This document shows, one piece after another, positions 34,561 to 46,387 of a DNA stretch of 64,000 bases (position 1 is its first letter; the number at the start of each line of letters is the position of its first letter). Origin of the DNA: Siphonodentalium dalli (Eukaryota; Mollusca; Scaphopoda; Gadilida; Siphonodentaliidae); the NCBI GenBank assembly GCA_032622095.1, contig CP136063.1, positions 148,979,379 through 149,043,378 on the forward strand, in the 5' to 3' direction. Under the pieces are notes generated by a model. It saw only the letters and a program-made list of their open reading frames with translations, ran no database searches and was not told where the DNA came from. The position numbers and the translations under genes are program-made.

Positions 34561-36427
34561 TAATCAAGTCACTGACTCATTGTAATATAACCCACACACC
34601 CCTAAAGTAGACCAATGTTTACATGGTATAGCAGAATAGCTTGCTGTTAAATGTTACACCTGTAACACATTGAATAACATGCAAGTGCAGTTGTGATATC
34701 ATTCAGTTTTGTAGTTTGACAAATAAATACTTTGAAGAAGATGATAAAAGACAGTAATTACAGGGTTTCCGCTATTACGGCAGGCAGGACATCTGTGACC
34801 TCATTCCCCTCCCCAATCTTGACTTAATATTGGTCATAAAATAGCCACAGACCTAGCTCAGTCCCCTTTTTAAATGGGACGATCAATCACGGACACTGAT
34901 GAATAACAGATTGCAAGTGATGCTTTGTCGACGAATGTTTAGTAGTAATCGCCTCTCGCATTTTAATTTACCATAGATTTCTGTCTATAAGTCTGAAACA
35001 CTATTCCCCCTCAAAATGCGCAATATACATTGGTACATGTAAGTCATTAGGGGAGATGAATTCTGAGCTACAACCATGAACACATGTGCATTTTAGCAGT
35101 CGCTGCGACGAACGCTGAGTACAGACCTTTTTCCTCAAAAAGAAATGTTTAATTAAAAATAAAACAATTAAAATAGTTTTCATCAGTGTATTTAATCCCT
35201 ATTCAATGAATACAAAATTATCCATAAAACGAATCCAGCATTTGTAGATCATCTCTGTCTGACGAATGGCTTTTGATTGTACACCAAATTGTTTTGGTAA
35301 TGTGAACAAAATACAAAGAAAGCAGGCATGCAGAACATGTGTATAGCACGTGACATGAATCTGCTCATGACGTAACATCTGTTAATGCTAGGCAGTGTGA
35401 TAATGTGTCTATTGCCAGCCGCGGTGGTATTTGATGTCGGCTTTTAATATTGCTACTGTTATAAAAGTCGTTGTATTTATTGTATGCTGTTGTGCTTATA
35501 TTACATGCTTTTAGTTCATTAACCTGAGATCTAAGAAAGACGACCTGTTTTAATTTGGTTTGTATTCGAAGCTTCAATGTTCCTGTTTGTTGTCTCAAGT
35601 GCAAGGAAATTGCTACTTTTCAGTGAAAAACATCTAAATTTTTCCCCCCGACAGGGAGCCTGGTATGTGCTTCCCAAACATGGCCACATTCCCCCAGCAG
35701 GAACCCTTGTAATTACCACTTCCTCCATTTACTGCAACATCTCATGTACGGAAAAATGCAAGGGTTTGATTAGATCCATTGGAACTTAGATCCATTGGAA
35801 CTTAGTAGATATGGCTTATGGCAAGTTATGCCATGTAAGTTACAATGCTATTTTTGAACGCTATGAGCGAGAAGATTTTTGATAAAAATAACAATTATGA
35901 CCAACACACATGCTAATACAATTGAGAAACCATCCACTCACCTAAATGTCATTTATCCTTAAAATCCAACAAATAACAGAACGTAAATTTATACTGGTAA
36001 GTCGTGTGTTCATCTACCATTGCATGTGACCCAGCATGAGTCCAGCATGTCATGAATCCCCTTGTGAGTTCCCCTGTGCACATGTCAAGGTCATCACATG
36101 CATTCACACTGAGTGTACAATGCATGTGGCCTGATATAATTAAAGTTGATGGCAACTACAATTTGCGTTTTTCTACTAACCAATTCCAATTTGTTACACA
36201 TGGGTAGTGTTAACTTCTTAAAGCCATACGGGTTGCTGAATCAAGTTTCGGTGACATGCGACACCCACGGTAATTTGCAGAAGACACACAGTCATGTGAT
36301 ATGTTAGCTACTCCTACTTCGGCCATTTTACAACATTTTGTCAAAATGTTTTCTGACTGGATTTTTGGATTAAATAATTATGAAATTATACACACATTTA
36401 ATATAAATTGCAATATTGATAACATTA
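34561..36427. other. Upstream region of the Piwi gene, nothing recognised
   Basis: AT-rich sequence between Piwi exon 1 and the pogo-like element. The first non-coding Piwi exon and promoter should lie here or beyond, but I see no clear TATA/initiator or CpG island. Short open frames have no domain. Confidence 0.35.
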
Positions 36428-36575
36428 GAGTCAGTCCGGGTAATCCCGTACATGCGGCTAATGTCATATGTTACCAATAAACAAGGGATAGCTAGTATTC
36501 TTCCGTCGGTATTCCCAATTTAGTTATAAATAGCTGATAGAGCAACCACTTGTTTACATACGAGTATCACGTGTC

Positions 36576-36665
36576 ATGCCGCGACCTTCACAAGCAGTAC
36601 CCACGAGTGACCATAAAATTTTGAACTTCCTGAAAAAAAACATCGAATCGAAAAGACAAATCAAG
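36576..36665 (+). pseudogene. Candidate upstream exon within the pogo-like element
   Basis: ATG at 36576 opens MPRPSQAVPTSDHKILNFLK and continues with KNIESKRQIK before a consensus donor GTGAGT; an acceptor CTGTTTCCAG lies at 37093 and the joined frame runs on for 18 codons (NETTPRRSNQQ) to a stop. It lies 148 bp inside the left terminal repeat, so it may be a 5' exon of the transposase or a second transposon ORF. No known domain. Confidence 0.25.
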
Positions 36666-38110
36666 TGAGTATTTTCTTAATTTTATTTACCAATGCATCT
36701 AACAGGGCATATATTCCGTTCATTTTGTGGGAATGCAAACATACTATTTCACAAGAATCCATGGTATTTTGCGAGAATATTTACGAGAATCTTCGGTTGG
36801 ATTCTCCCCGAATTTTAAGCTCTGATCTAACGATTTCTGGGTCCCTTGTAATTTTACTAGTTTAGTATTCATTTTATGTGAATTAATTGGACTTACCTTA
36901 TGAAATTACCCTCATGCGGTTATATGGCTCAGTAAAATTTTGTACAGGGTGGGTTGTCAGCAGCGGTTGAAAAACAGAACATTCAAATGCATTCTTCTGG
37001 AGTAATTGATTATTCATGTATACTTTGAAAACATGGTTGACGTGTTAATAAAATATTAAAGGTATCCCTGACAATGATGCATCTGTTTCCAGGAATGAAA
37101 CGACACCACGTAGATCTAACCAACAACTTAGTGGTTCAGCTTAGAGACTGCGAGTGTGGTGTACTGTTTAAGGCAGAAACATTGAACTGTGTGGCTGTGA
37201 AATCAGATAATGACTCTTCTAAAGTGTGAGGAGGAGGAAGTTGAAAGACTGATGATATTTCTGTCGGAAGATCACATAATTGGCCCCAAAGTCAGATCCA
37301 AGTTGTGTCTGCCATTTGTCATGTGTGCAGCAGTTGATAGTTGTGTATCCCTTATGGACATTGCATCGATCATTACGAAATCACAGATGCCAAAAGCAAA
37401 GTCAACTTCAAGAAAAGCTTACTATACTCCAGAGCAAATGCGGCAGGCACTTGATGCAGTACTTAAGGTCCAAAGCCCTGTCCCCGAGGAAAGCATCAAT
37501 AAAATATGATGTGCCGCTGATGACACTGCAAAATCGTGTCGCTGGCAAGGTTGATGACACAGCTGCTCCTGGTCGTCCAACAGTTCTGCCCATAGAAGTA
37601 GAGGCTCGGTTAGCAAATCAGATAAAAATTGCAGCTGCAAGTGGGTTTGGAATCAGCAGGAAATCTCTCTCTGTAAAGGTGTTCCCCCTTGTGAGGGCAA
37701 TGAGGCTGCAAAATCCGTTTCGTAACGACATCCCTGGGAAAGACTGGATCTCTTGCTTTATGAAACGTCACAAAGACCTAAGTATAAGATCACCAATAGC
37801 GTTGTCAACTGTGCGTGCACGAATGCTCAACCCAACAGTGACGCATAACAATTTCACAGATCTCTCAAACACTCTGGAAAAGTTGGGCATTATTAATGCA
37901 CCATCCAAAATTTGTAACATGGATGAGACGGGTGTACCACTCACACACAAACCAACCAGAGTTATTGCAGAGAAAGGTGAGAAGAACATCCCCGGTAGAG
38001 TAGGCAACTGTCGCAACGTCTCAGTTTTAGCATGCATCAATGATAACGGAGATGAGATTCTACCCATGGCAATAGTCAAGGGGAAGACTCACATTGTTAA
38101 ATGTATATAA

Positions 38111-39189
38111 TAGGGGTGCCACAATTAATCGTATAATCGATGAACCGTTGATAAAGCCGATAATCGATTACCATTTCCGTCGTCGATTAATCTGCATTAT
38201 TTATTTCGGATGTTGGAAGATGCCGGGAATTGTTGAATACCCTGTTTGTTTTGCACAGTTTAATCTACAACAGAGGGGTTAACAACCTTTGATCATGTAT
38301 CAAAGAGATTTCAACAACAAGAGTATTACTATATATGTTGCAAACAGTCGGCAGTTCATTTGATGATGTGACGTGGTTACTATTTGGGTCGTTGTATATT
38401 CTTCAAATTGGCAGCACTGCATCTTTGAACTTATGGCGACATCGTTGTATATTTCTATAAGAAAGACGGCACTATGTCTTTGAAATGGGCTAACTGTCAA
38501 TGAACTGAATGCACTTGCCCTTGAATCTCAATGGATCAAAGGGGAGTTCATTGACATTCTCTCGAAACCAGGGAACCAGGCATTTCAATCAGCTATGTTC
38601 TCCGCAATGTCATTTGCACCAAATATACTTTGTATAAGTATACTTAGATGTTACTAGTACAGGCTATCGCTTATCGTGTGGTGACTCACCGTGACTGCTG
38701 AATGAAATTGACTATTATCAATTTACTTAACTTGTTCTTCTGAGTACTGAAATTTGCGGGCGAGGGCCCACCTTTGTGATTGTTATCCACACTCTGGAAG
38801 TTTGCTGAAACTTATAGTTTCCGTAACATTAGATTTCTTTTTTTTTTAGGAACCACCGTCGGTCAGTCGTGCATTCCTACTTTCATATTGTTTGTTTGTA
38901 TGTTTGGCTATTAAATTAATCGCTACGTTCGTTCCAATGAACTCACAAATATTATAACCATGACATCGCCGAGAACTGTGCTCGTATTAAATACATTGTG
39001 CTCATTAATCATTACCGGTGGTTTATGATGTACTTTATAAACATAAAAATTACATCAGCCGATTTCTCAAACAAGCAGTTTAATAACCAGCACCCAGCCA
39101 ATATACCATATTACAGAATACTTCCACTGATGTTATTAATATTAGGTACCGATTATCGATTATCAAAATCAATAATCGTGGCACCTCTA
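38111..39189. mobile_element. hAT element, 1079 bp, inserted in the pogo transposase
   Basis: Flanked by GTATATAA on both sides (38103-38110, 39190-39197), an exact 8-bp duplication. Ends: TAGGGGTGCCACAATTAATC and, reversed, TAGAGGTGCCACGATTATTG. No transposase. It interrupts the transposase between KGKT and YNTKDG. Confidence 0.9.
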
Positions 39190-39282
39190 GTATATAACAC
39201 CAAAGACGGCGTGCCAACCACTGTATATGCCTACCAGAACAAAGCCTGATGGAGCATATCTTGGGAGAGACATGGTTCCTGC

Positions 39283-39735
39283 AAGTGGATAGTTTTATTA
39301 AAGCTGAATTTTCTATATTTTGAAGGAAATCTTCTATTATAATTCAACAACATGCAATGCAAATCATCAATATACAGTTGATATAGAGCCTTTATTTGCT
39401 TAATCAAGTGTCCAGTGAGAAATATTTTAACCCTTTCATGACTGGGGCTTCTTGAAATTTTGCAAAAATCCTGTGCCAATGCATTCTCTTATATAAATGA
39501 GAGTCTCCCATCTAAGGAGCCTTGCATAAATAAGATAATACATTGGCCTTTATCTTGACCTTGTAAGCCAGTGCATTTTCTTATGCGGGATCTTTAATGC
39601 TGCACATAAGGGAGGGGGCGACCCCCTCCTGTACCTACCCCCATCTTGGGCCTACAGCCCTTGGGATATGCCTTCGGCATTTCATGGTCCCAAAACAGGT
39701 GTCCCCAAAAAATCCCTGGATCCATCCAAGGGTCA
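39283..39735. mobile_element. Second insertion in the pogo transposase
   Basis: Starts TGCAAGTGGATAGTTTTATT right after the transposase text ETWFL and ends before the HCGSERPQLLILD segment. Its first 234 bp (39283-39516) recur, reversed and apparently identical, at 46388-46625. They include the piggyBac-like end TTAACCCTTTCATGACTGG. The remainder (39517-39735) is a different repeat ending CCCTGGATCCATCC, which also occurs at 46687. Confidence 0.6.
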
Positions 39736-40203
39736 TTTTATTGAAACACTGTGGCAGTGAGAGACCGCAACTCCTCATACTTGACTCACATTCTTCTCAT
39801 AAAACATTGGAATTGATCGACATTGTCCGAAAAAATAAAATAGAGGTGATGGCATTTCCCCCAGCATACAACTCAATGGCTATGTCCATTGGACAAGACT
39901 GTGTTCAGTCCCCTCAAGAGAGAGTTCGATAGAGTATGTTCCGAGTTCATGGCTGAAAGCCCCAACAATATTGTTTCAAAATGACATTGGCCTGAATTGT
40001 TCCGGAAAGCTCACGGCCACACGTTCACGAAGTCAAACATAAAAAATGGTTTTAAAAAATGTTGAATTTATCCCCTGGATGCTGATGCTGTTCCTGTCAG
40101 TGCATTTGCACCGTCAACTCCATTTGATAGACAAAACTGTGATCCCAAGCAGAGCGTTATTAACATTCAAGTTGACATTTCAAACGAATCTGTAGCTGCA
40201 AGT

Positions 40204-40731
40204 ATGTCTTTCCCGGACCCTCGAAGAGAAGCGTCTACTAGTACAGCGTCACGAGAAAAAGTCTCTGTTGTTGAAAATAGTAAGATTCTTGGTGAGGTTG
40301 ACCTTCTAGAGATGGTAATGTCGACTAACTTCCCTTTTGAGGAGGATGCAGATGACTCTAGAGTTTGGAATCTGGAAATACCAGTTACAGATTGTGAGCC
40401 AGAGAGTATTGTTAAGCCAACTGGGGATGCGCCTTTATGTGGTAACTGGCAAACAGAGATAGAAAATATATTCTCTCTTCTGAAATCGATCTCCGCCGAG
40501 AAGAAAAGTTATTGCAAAAAGCTGACCGCTCACAGATTGTTGACCAGTGATGACATTCTGGCTATGAAGCAGTCTGAGAAAGAAAGTAAGGAACAAAAAG
40601 AAGCCGAGAAAATTAGAAAAAAAGAAGAGAGGGAACACAATCGGATAGCAAAGGAACTTATGAGACAGGAGAACAAGGAAAAGACAGAGGCTGAGAAAAT
40701 TAGAAAGAAACAAGAACAGGAGGCAAAATGA
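40204..40731 (+). pseudogene. C-terminal tail of the pogo-like transposase
   Basis: A 175-codon open segment following stops. It holds an acidic linker (NFPFEEDADDSR), then QTEIENIFSLLKSISAEKK and a charged coiled coil with repeated AEKIRKKxEQE. It ends with TGA at 40729. Open frames on the opposite strand here are antisense shadows. Confidence 0.65.
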
Positions 40732-40890
40732 AACGCTAAAGTTCTTGGAAAGGAATCCACAAAAGAAAGTGACTCTAAGAAACTCAAAACCATATCTAAT
40801 GCGGATTATTTGGACCTCCACCCCACCAGTTTGACTTGTTTGTAACTTACGTTGGCGCCCAGAGGTGTATGAGATTACCCGGACTGACTC

Positions 40891-42107
40891 TTAATGACTA
40901 GAGCCCGAAGCCGCCATTGCACGCCGCCAGCCATATTGGCCACAAGCAGCCGCCAACCATATTATCTCTAACGCCAGGCGCATTAAAAAATCTCCGCCGG
41001 AATTGTAAAATGGCTGAGTCGTGTGCATGGGCTTAAATGTTAAGGACAACTGTACTGCGAATCGCAAATAACTAAAACGCATTGCCTAATATTGGCATTC
41101 TCGCATGGACACGGCATGGTTGTTACACTATCAGAACATCCGGGGGATCTCATTGTGGAATAGACTATTCCAATGCATGCTTCATATAACTGATCAAGTG
41201 GGAGCATTCATTCAGTATTGAAAGGGTTTGAAGTATAAATTGTTTATTTCGACATGACTCAGTCTCAGACATCGCTGACATTTGTCAATATATGCACATA
41301 ACCTGTAGAAGAGAATAGAAAATAGTTTGAAATATTATATATCAATACTATCGGATTCAGCATTCAATGATGCATGCATATATCGCAAGATGCCAGTGAT
41401 GATAGCTGTCTGAAGTCGACAGAATTAAGTCCCAATGTAAATTTACCGATTATATAGATGGGAAACTACATAGTACATGTACATCCCTTCCAGTCATTTA
41501 CTGAGCCCTTCGTGTATTTTCGCCATAATGGAAAAGCCCAACACCAAAAGAATACACGTGGTCTGGAATTCTACGGGTTCAACACAAACGCTAAAACAAG
41601 CGGGTGTCTATAACCGGGGATTATGAAAATTTCGGAAACAAAGTACGCTGAATGATAACGTCTCAGCCGGCTGAGCCGCCATATTTCGTCAGCCACAAAC
41701 GTCCTGACTGAGCTGGCTTAGCTAAATAACCAGCCACGAAATTGTTTGAGCTAGCCGTGAAAACTAGTTGTCGTAGCTTCGGGGTCTACTAATGACTATG
41801 ACTTAATTCTCAAAATTAAGTGTGTTTAAATATATTAGGTAGTCTCAACAGGCCATAGAGGAAAGGCTGTCTGAGTTGATTCAAACATTAAGTTCATCAA
41901 GTCAGGTCTGACTAGGGTTTGGTATGATTATGACACTTATTTGTTTGCTGGAATCTAGATGGTTGTTCGAAATAGGGAAGTTTGGTCTCTGAATATTACA
42001 AAAACATTGTTCTACACATCTAGGGAAGTGTGAGCTAGTAGACGGACTCACTGGGCCATGCATTCTCTGAGATACGACAAAAATCCGAGAGAAACGTGTC
42101 CATGTAC
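40891..42107. other. No recognisable feature
   Basis: No coding or repeat signal recognised on either strand apart from CCGCC/CAGCC-rich short stretches at 40910-41000 and 41660-41710. Confidence 0.4.
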
Positions 42108-42395
42108 ATCAAAGAATGATTAATGCCAGATCACTGATTGGAGACAGCTATTATCAAAAGTAAATATGACTATGCAGCAAATTATCCAGAAGGCAGTTCA
42201 TGGCTTCCTTTCGGCTAAATTAAAAAGAATTTGAAAATCTGACCTTTCCGTTGTGAAGTAGAGAGTATTAGTATTTGCAGTAACAATACCTGAGGGAAAA
42301 ATTCAAAAAAGCACTTGAGTCCTTATTCAATTTCAACAGATAAATAACAGCGGATTTCAACACTAACAAGGTAACCTATTTTCGTACATTTCTGA
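42108..42395 (+). mobile_element. 5'-truncated 3' end of the second LINE family
   Basis: 42113-42195 matches 63924-64000 closely (AGAATGATTAATGCCAGATC and ACTATGCAGCAAATTATCCA), that is, the C-terminal end of ORF2 of the LINE that runs off the window. It then shows the family's ORF2 end (KAVHGFLSAKLKRI, stop TGA at 42232) and about 160 bp of 3' UTR. A small indel near 42155 breaks the frame. Typical dead-on-arrival LINE copy. Confidence 0.7.
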
Positions 42396-42401
42396 TCTCA
42401 T

Positions 42402-42715
42402 TTAGTGCTGGGCGGTTTCCCGATTAATCGACAATACCCGGTTAAAATTAAATTATCGTCAGTAATATCGTCTAAACTAAAATAATCATAATATTGTCGG
42501 CAATCAGTGGGTGCCAGCCAAACATAAGCATGTACAAACAAATAGTTTAAGTGAACGTTCAGACGACCACGATACAATCGTAAGTAGAAAGATTTCAGCA
42601 GTAGGGAGTAACCGGTAGTTGAACTGCGCATGCTCACGTCAAAATCGTAGGTAAAAAAAATAACATCAAGCACTGTTTAATTTTAGATGAGAAATCGTGG
42701 CGTAATCTTGGTTAC
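42402..42715 (-). mobile_element. hAT-like fragment related to 18790-18965
   Basis: Starts with TTAGTGCTGGGCGGTTTCCC and CGATTAATCG, a hAT-like end. 42540-42715 reversed matches 18790-18965 (shared ACGCCACGATTTC, GTGCTTGAT, TTACGATTG, TCTGAACGTTCACT). The opposite end was not found. Confidence 0.5.
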
Positions 42716-43588
42716 CTAGAAATTTTTATCCTAAATCATTACAAATAAATTGTTTTTCAAAATTTATATTCATGCAATGAGGCATCTGGACACAATTACG
42801 TCTCAAAAATTATCTCATTTGCTTGAAATATTCAAGAGTTGATGTTCTGGTGTCACCATGTCAACCATGTGCTCTCAGTTTCTTCAAACTTCCCCCCATT
42901 ACTAGTATGATTTTCAGTTGTGTTGCACAAAACAACCCATTTTTAACATCACAAATAAAAGGATATCTGAGGCTGAACAAACTATGTACAATTCTATGTG
43001 TTTGCTCCTTTTAAGTTATATATCAGCAATCTATTGTATTTATATATGTGTTATTATCATTGTCAATAAAATCAATCAAAGAGTGACTGTTAACTCTAGT
43101 ACGGTAATTCACTCACTGTATAATTCAATTGATTAATATATTTAGGTTGAAACTTGTGTACTAGTAGTGTTATTGTCCAGAATCATACTCAGTTAACAAT
43201 TTTACATTAAGCCTAATTTGATAATCTATAGATTTTTTTCGAAGTTTTACGATCTATTTTACATTTCTCTCACCAACTAATGCATTAAAACAGAAAAAGT
43301 ATGAAACTGTGTTCTTTAAATATCTCAATATTAAAGGAATATACTTTAATGCTTCTCATGAAATTATTTGTATGCAGAAAACACTCAGTCAAACTGGTAA
43401 CTTTAAGCGCTTTTTGGGGGTTTCGCGTTGCCTATTTTCGAGGCACAACGTTTTTCAGTATAAATTGTGATTATGGGGTTAAAAAAAAAATTTAATTGTA
43501 GAATAAATCCTGTGATCAATGGTCGTGATATTGACGACATGGTGTAAATTTTATACACCCAGAAATTAACAAGAGGTGTGCACTCGAG
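42716..43588. other. No recognisable feature
   Basis: AT-rich; only short unrecognised open frames. Confidence 0.35.
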
Positions 43589-43853
43589 TCAAAGTCGAAA
43601 GGCCCATAACTTTGGGAAAAATCATTGGATCAAACTCAAATTCGAACTTGACCTGTATTTTGATATGAACGACACACAAAAAAACCCAGAAATTTCTAAT
43701 TAAACAATCCAAACTTGAGTTATCATCTGGAAACCAAAGAAAAAACAAGAAAAAATTTAATTTTCTAAGTCGAAAAGCCCATAACTCTGAGAAAAATCAT
43801 CGGATCAAACTCAAATTCGAACTTGACCTGTATTTTGATATCATTGACTTACA
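43589..43853 (+). repeat. Tandem pair of the GGCCCATAACT repeat
   Basis: Units begin AAGTCGAAAGGCCCATAACT (43589) and AAGTCGAAAAGCCCATAACT (43769) and share TCAAACTCAAATTCGAACTT and GACCTGTATTTTGATAT; unit length about 180 bp, the second truncated. Confidence 0.7.
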
Positions 43854-44900
43854 CAAAAATTTTAAATTCCCACCTGTACGTTGCTTATTCGCCCCTGTAC
43901 GCTTATATAATTTTCGACACATTGCACATTGAGATATGTGAACAGATCGTCAATTCTCCGTTTCATATTGAAACAATGAAAGAAGATTGTCGCCAATAAC
44001 ATCGGTAAGCCAAATGTTTGAACAACGCAAAACCACGTGGAGTAAACATTCTGTGCCCCCCGCATTGATCGGAAAATGAGCGAGTCCATTCTCGATCTTG
44101 TCTCATTTATAGAAACTCTTCCGCGTTGGTGGGTTACATTTCAGTTTCGAGGGTGTGCTTATTTGGAATAATTTCTGGGTTATTCCATTTTATGAACAGT
44201 CGAGCATGGTGTTACCTGGTGGTTTCATACTAACAATTGGGGGAATATTAATGGAATATAGTGAGTTAAGTGACCCAAATATTAGCATTGGATTATAGTA
44301 ATCAGGTACCGGTAACAAAATAATGATCATTTGAGTTCATACAAATTATATACATGCATGTAAAAACTCCTGTGTCCACATTTTATCGGAAAAGTGGGCG
44401 AGTCTTGGTATGACGGACATGTTATTTATACAGTCGCTGGGTTAGATTGGGTTCGTTGTGAGGTCGGTGAATTGTGGAAGCCTGGTGGTTTTTAATTGTG
44501 GTAAATTGTTATATATTAGGCCTACTAATCGGGATAATACATTATTTTGTTGCGTATCTGGCGAAAATGAGTAGTCAAACCGCATTTATTAGCGACGCAC
44601 AGTGCATATAAATACTAACAAGTCACCCGTTGGTAGCCCCTGACTTCCGATTGGGAAATCTGTATCATTTATCAACAGACTTCAAGGACAACATGTTTTA
44701 ACCAGCAGGTGTTTTCTCTGTGCAACGTTCAAACATTGAGAGTTTAACTCAACCAGACGTTATTCCTGCTGGTTCGCGAAGTTTCACATACAAATTTGTT
44801 TTGTAGCTCACTACTAGTCTAATATTGCCTATTACATTGGTTGCATTTATACTAAGTACTAGTAGTATTGTAGTCAGTTCAATGTTATGAGTTATGTATT

Positions 44901-45023
44901 CAGCCCTCATAATTGGCTACGGCAATCAGCAATGCCGAAGCCATTTGCTGAAGCAAACTGGGCCACGATAAAGGGTTGCCGTAGCAGATTGCCGAAGCCA
45001 AACAATCTGAATTAAAAGGGCTG
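44901..45023. mobile_element. 123-bp MITE, copy 2, with TGTATT duplication
   Basis: Starts CAGCCCTCATAATTGGCTAC and ends AATTAAAAGGGCTG. TGTATT flanks both sides (44895-44900, 45024-45029), whereas the opposite arm of the inverted repeat shows one TGTATT and no element: an empty site that confirms element ends and a 6-bp target duplication. It is nearly identical to 20555-20677. Confidence 0.9.
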
Positions 45024-45133
45024 TGTATTGAAAAAAAAGTTCTTCAACAACATGTTTGTAGTATAATACAATTATTTGCCACGCCCCAAATAAAATATGT
45101 ATAAATCAACCAACTCAATGATACAACAACATA

Positions 45134-45397
45134 CTCTCGAGTTCCGAATAATAGTACAGGTGGGAATAATAGTACAGGCGGGAAAATATTGAAAAATTAA
45201 ATAATAGTACAGGGCGGAATAATAGTACAGGCGGGAATTTTTTGGAATTTCCGTATGTGATGTCCCAAAGTCACAAATGAAAATTAAAAAATGTTCCACC
45301 CAGTAGGCCTACTATTATTCGATCGAGTACTATTATTAGTATCAGTCTTTGAATTTACATTATAGGATACTAGTACACAACATATGTGTATAATATA
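45134..45397. repeat. Unit with repeated AATAATAGTACAGG, copy 1
   Basis: GGAATAATAGTACAGG-like 17-bp motifs occur four times at 45146-45235, and two inverted TACTATTATT copies at 45308-45345, giving inverted ends. The unit plus right flank (to CATATGTGTATAAT) recurs reversed at 46705-46959 nearly unchanged. Confidence 0.7.
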
Positions 45398-46387
45398 GAC
45401 ATTATAAATTACCAATTTACCACAAAATCTTAAACGGAAAATCTGAATATTTATGTTTGCAACCATTTAATACACATTAAATGTATATGGTGTGTGTCAA
45501 GTATGTTGTTGTATCATTGAGTTGGTTGATTTATACATATTTTATTTGGGGCGTGGCAAATAATTGTATTTTAACTACAAACATGTTGTTGAAGAACTTT
45601 TTTTTCAATACATAACTCATAACATTGAACTGACAACAATACTACTAGTACTTAGTATAAATGCAACCAATGTAATAGGCAATATTAGACTAGTAGTGAG
45701 CTACAAAACAAATTTGTATGTGAAACTTCGCGAACCAGCAGGAATAACGTCTGGTTGAGTTAAAACTTTCTCAATGTTTGAACGTTGCACAGAGACGTGT
45801 TGTCCTTGAAGTCTGATGATAAACGATACAAATTTCCCAATCTGAGGTCAGGGGCTACCAGCGGGTGACTGTTAGTATTTATATGCACTGTGCGTCGCTA
45901 ATAAATGCGGTTTGACTACTCATTTTCGCCAGATACGCAACAAAATAATGTATTATCCCGATTAGTAGGCCTAATATATAACAATTTACCACAATTAAAA
46001 ACCACCAGGCTTCTACAATTCACCGACCCCACATCGAACCCAATCTAACCCAGCGACTCTATAAATAACATGTCCGTCATACCAAGACTCGCCCACTTTT
46101 CCGATAAATTGTGGACACAGGAGTTTTTACATGCATGTATATAATTCATATGAACTCAAATGATCATTATTTTGTTACCGGTACCTGATTACTATAATCC
46201 AATGCTAATATTTGGGTCACTTAACTCACTATATTCCATTAATATTCCCCCAGTTGTTAGTATGAAACCACCAGGTAACACCATGCTCGACTGTTCAAAA
46301 AATGGAATAACCCAGAAATTATTCTAAATAAGCACACGCTCGAAACTGAAATGTTTCTATAAATGAGACAAGATCGAGAATGGACTC

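Larger units (their letters stand above)
37210..40731 (+). pseudogene. Pogo-like transposase, broken
   Basis: Pieces in order: N-terminal CENP-B-type helix-turn-helix (SRKAYYTPEQMRQALDAV, probable start MPKAKSTSRK at 37387); frameshift near 37475; second helix-turn-helix (NPFRNDIPGKDWISCFMKRH); DDE nuclease start with first Asp in CNMDETG (about 37917); hAT insertion at 38111; YNTKDGVPTTVYAYQNKA then a frameshift; second insertion from about 39283; LLILDSHSSH with the second Asp (about 39780); VMAFPPAYNSMAMSIGQD with the probable third Asp; C-terminal tail that ends in a long Glu/Lys/Arg coiled coil (40560-40728). Several further stops lie around 39925-40075. The family cuts and pastes at TA sites; this copy is dead. 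Confidence 0.8.
36428..40890 (+). mobile_element. Pogo-like DNA transposon with nested insertions
   Basis: Inverted ends GAGTCAGTCCGGGTAATC: 36428 onward, and the reverse complement ending at 40890. TTA (containing the TA target) lies directly outside both ends (36425-36427, 40891-40893). Inside are a candidate upstream exon, a broken pogo-type transposase in the same orientation, a 1079-bp hAT insertion and a second insertion of about 450 bp. Without the insertions it would be about 2.9 kb, normal for a pogo/Tigger element. Confidence 0.75.

Noticed and set aside
39231-39479. Identical 67-residue ORF at 39479-39231 (minus) and 46425-46640 (plus) as a conserved small gene
   Set aside because: The whole 234-bp DNA segment is duplicated, non-coding borders included, so the identity reflects copying, not protein selection.
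40435-40821. Minus-strand frames of 128 and 87 codons, rich in Leu and Phe, resembling membrane proteins
   Set aside because: They are antisense to the Glu/Lys coiled coil of the pogo transposase tail (GAA/AAG codons read backwards give TTC/CTT).
44901-45023. Hairpin-like 123-bp element as an RNA gene (e.g. microRNA precursor)
   Set aside because: The inverted blocks are imperfect, and the target duplication plus empty site show that it is a transposed MITE.
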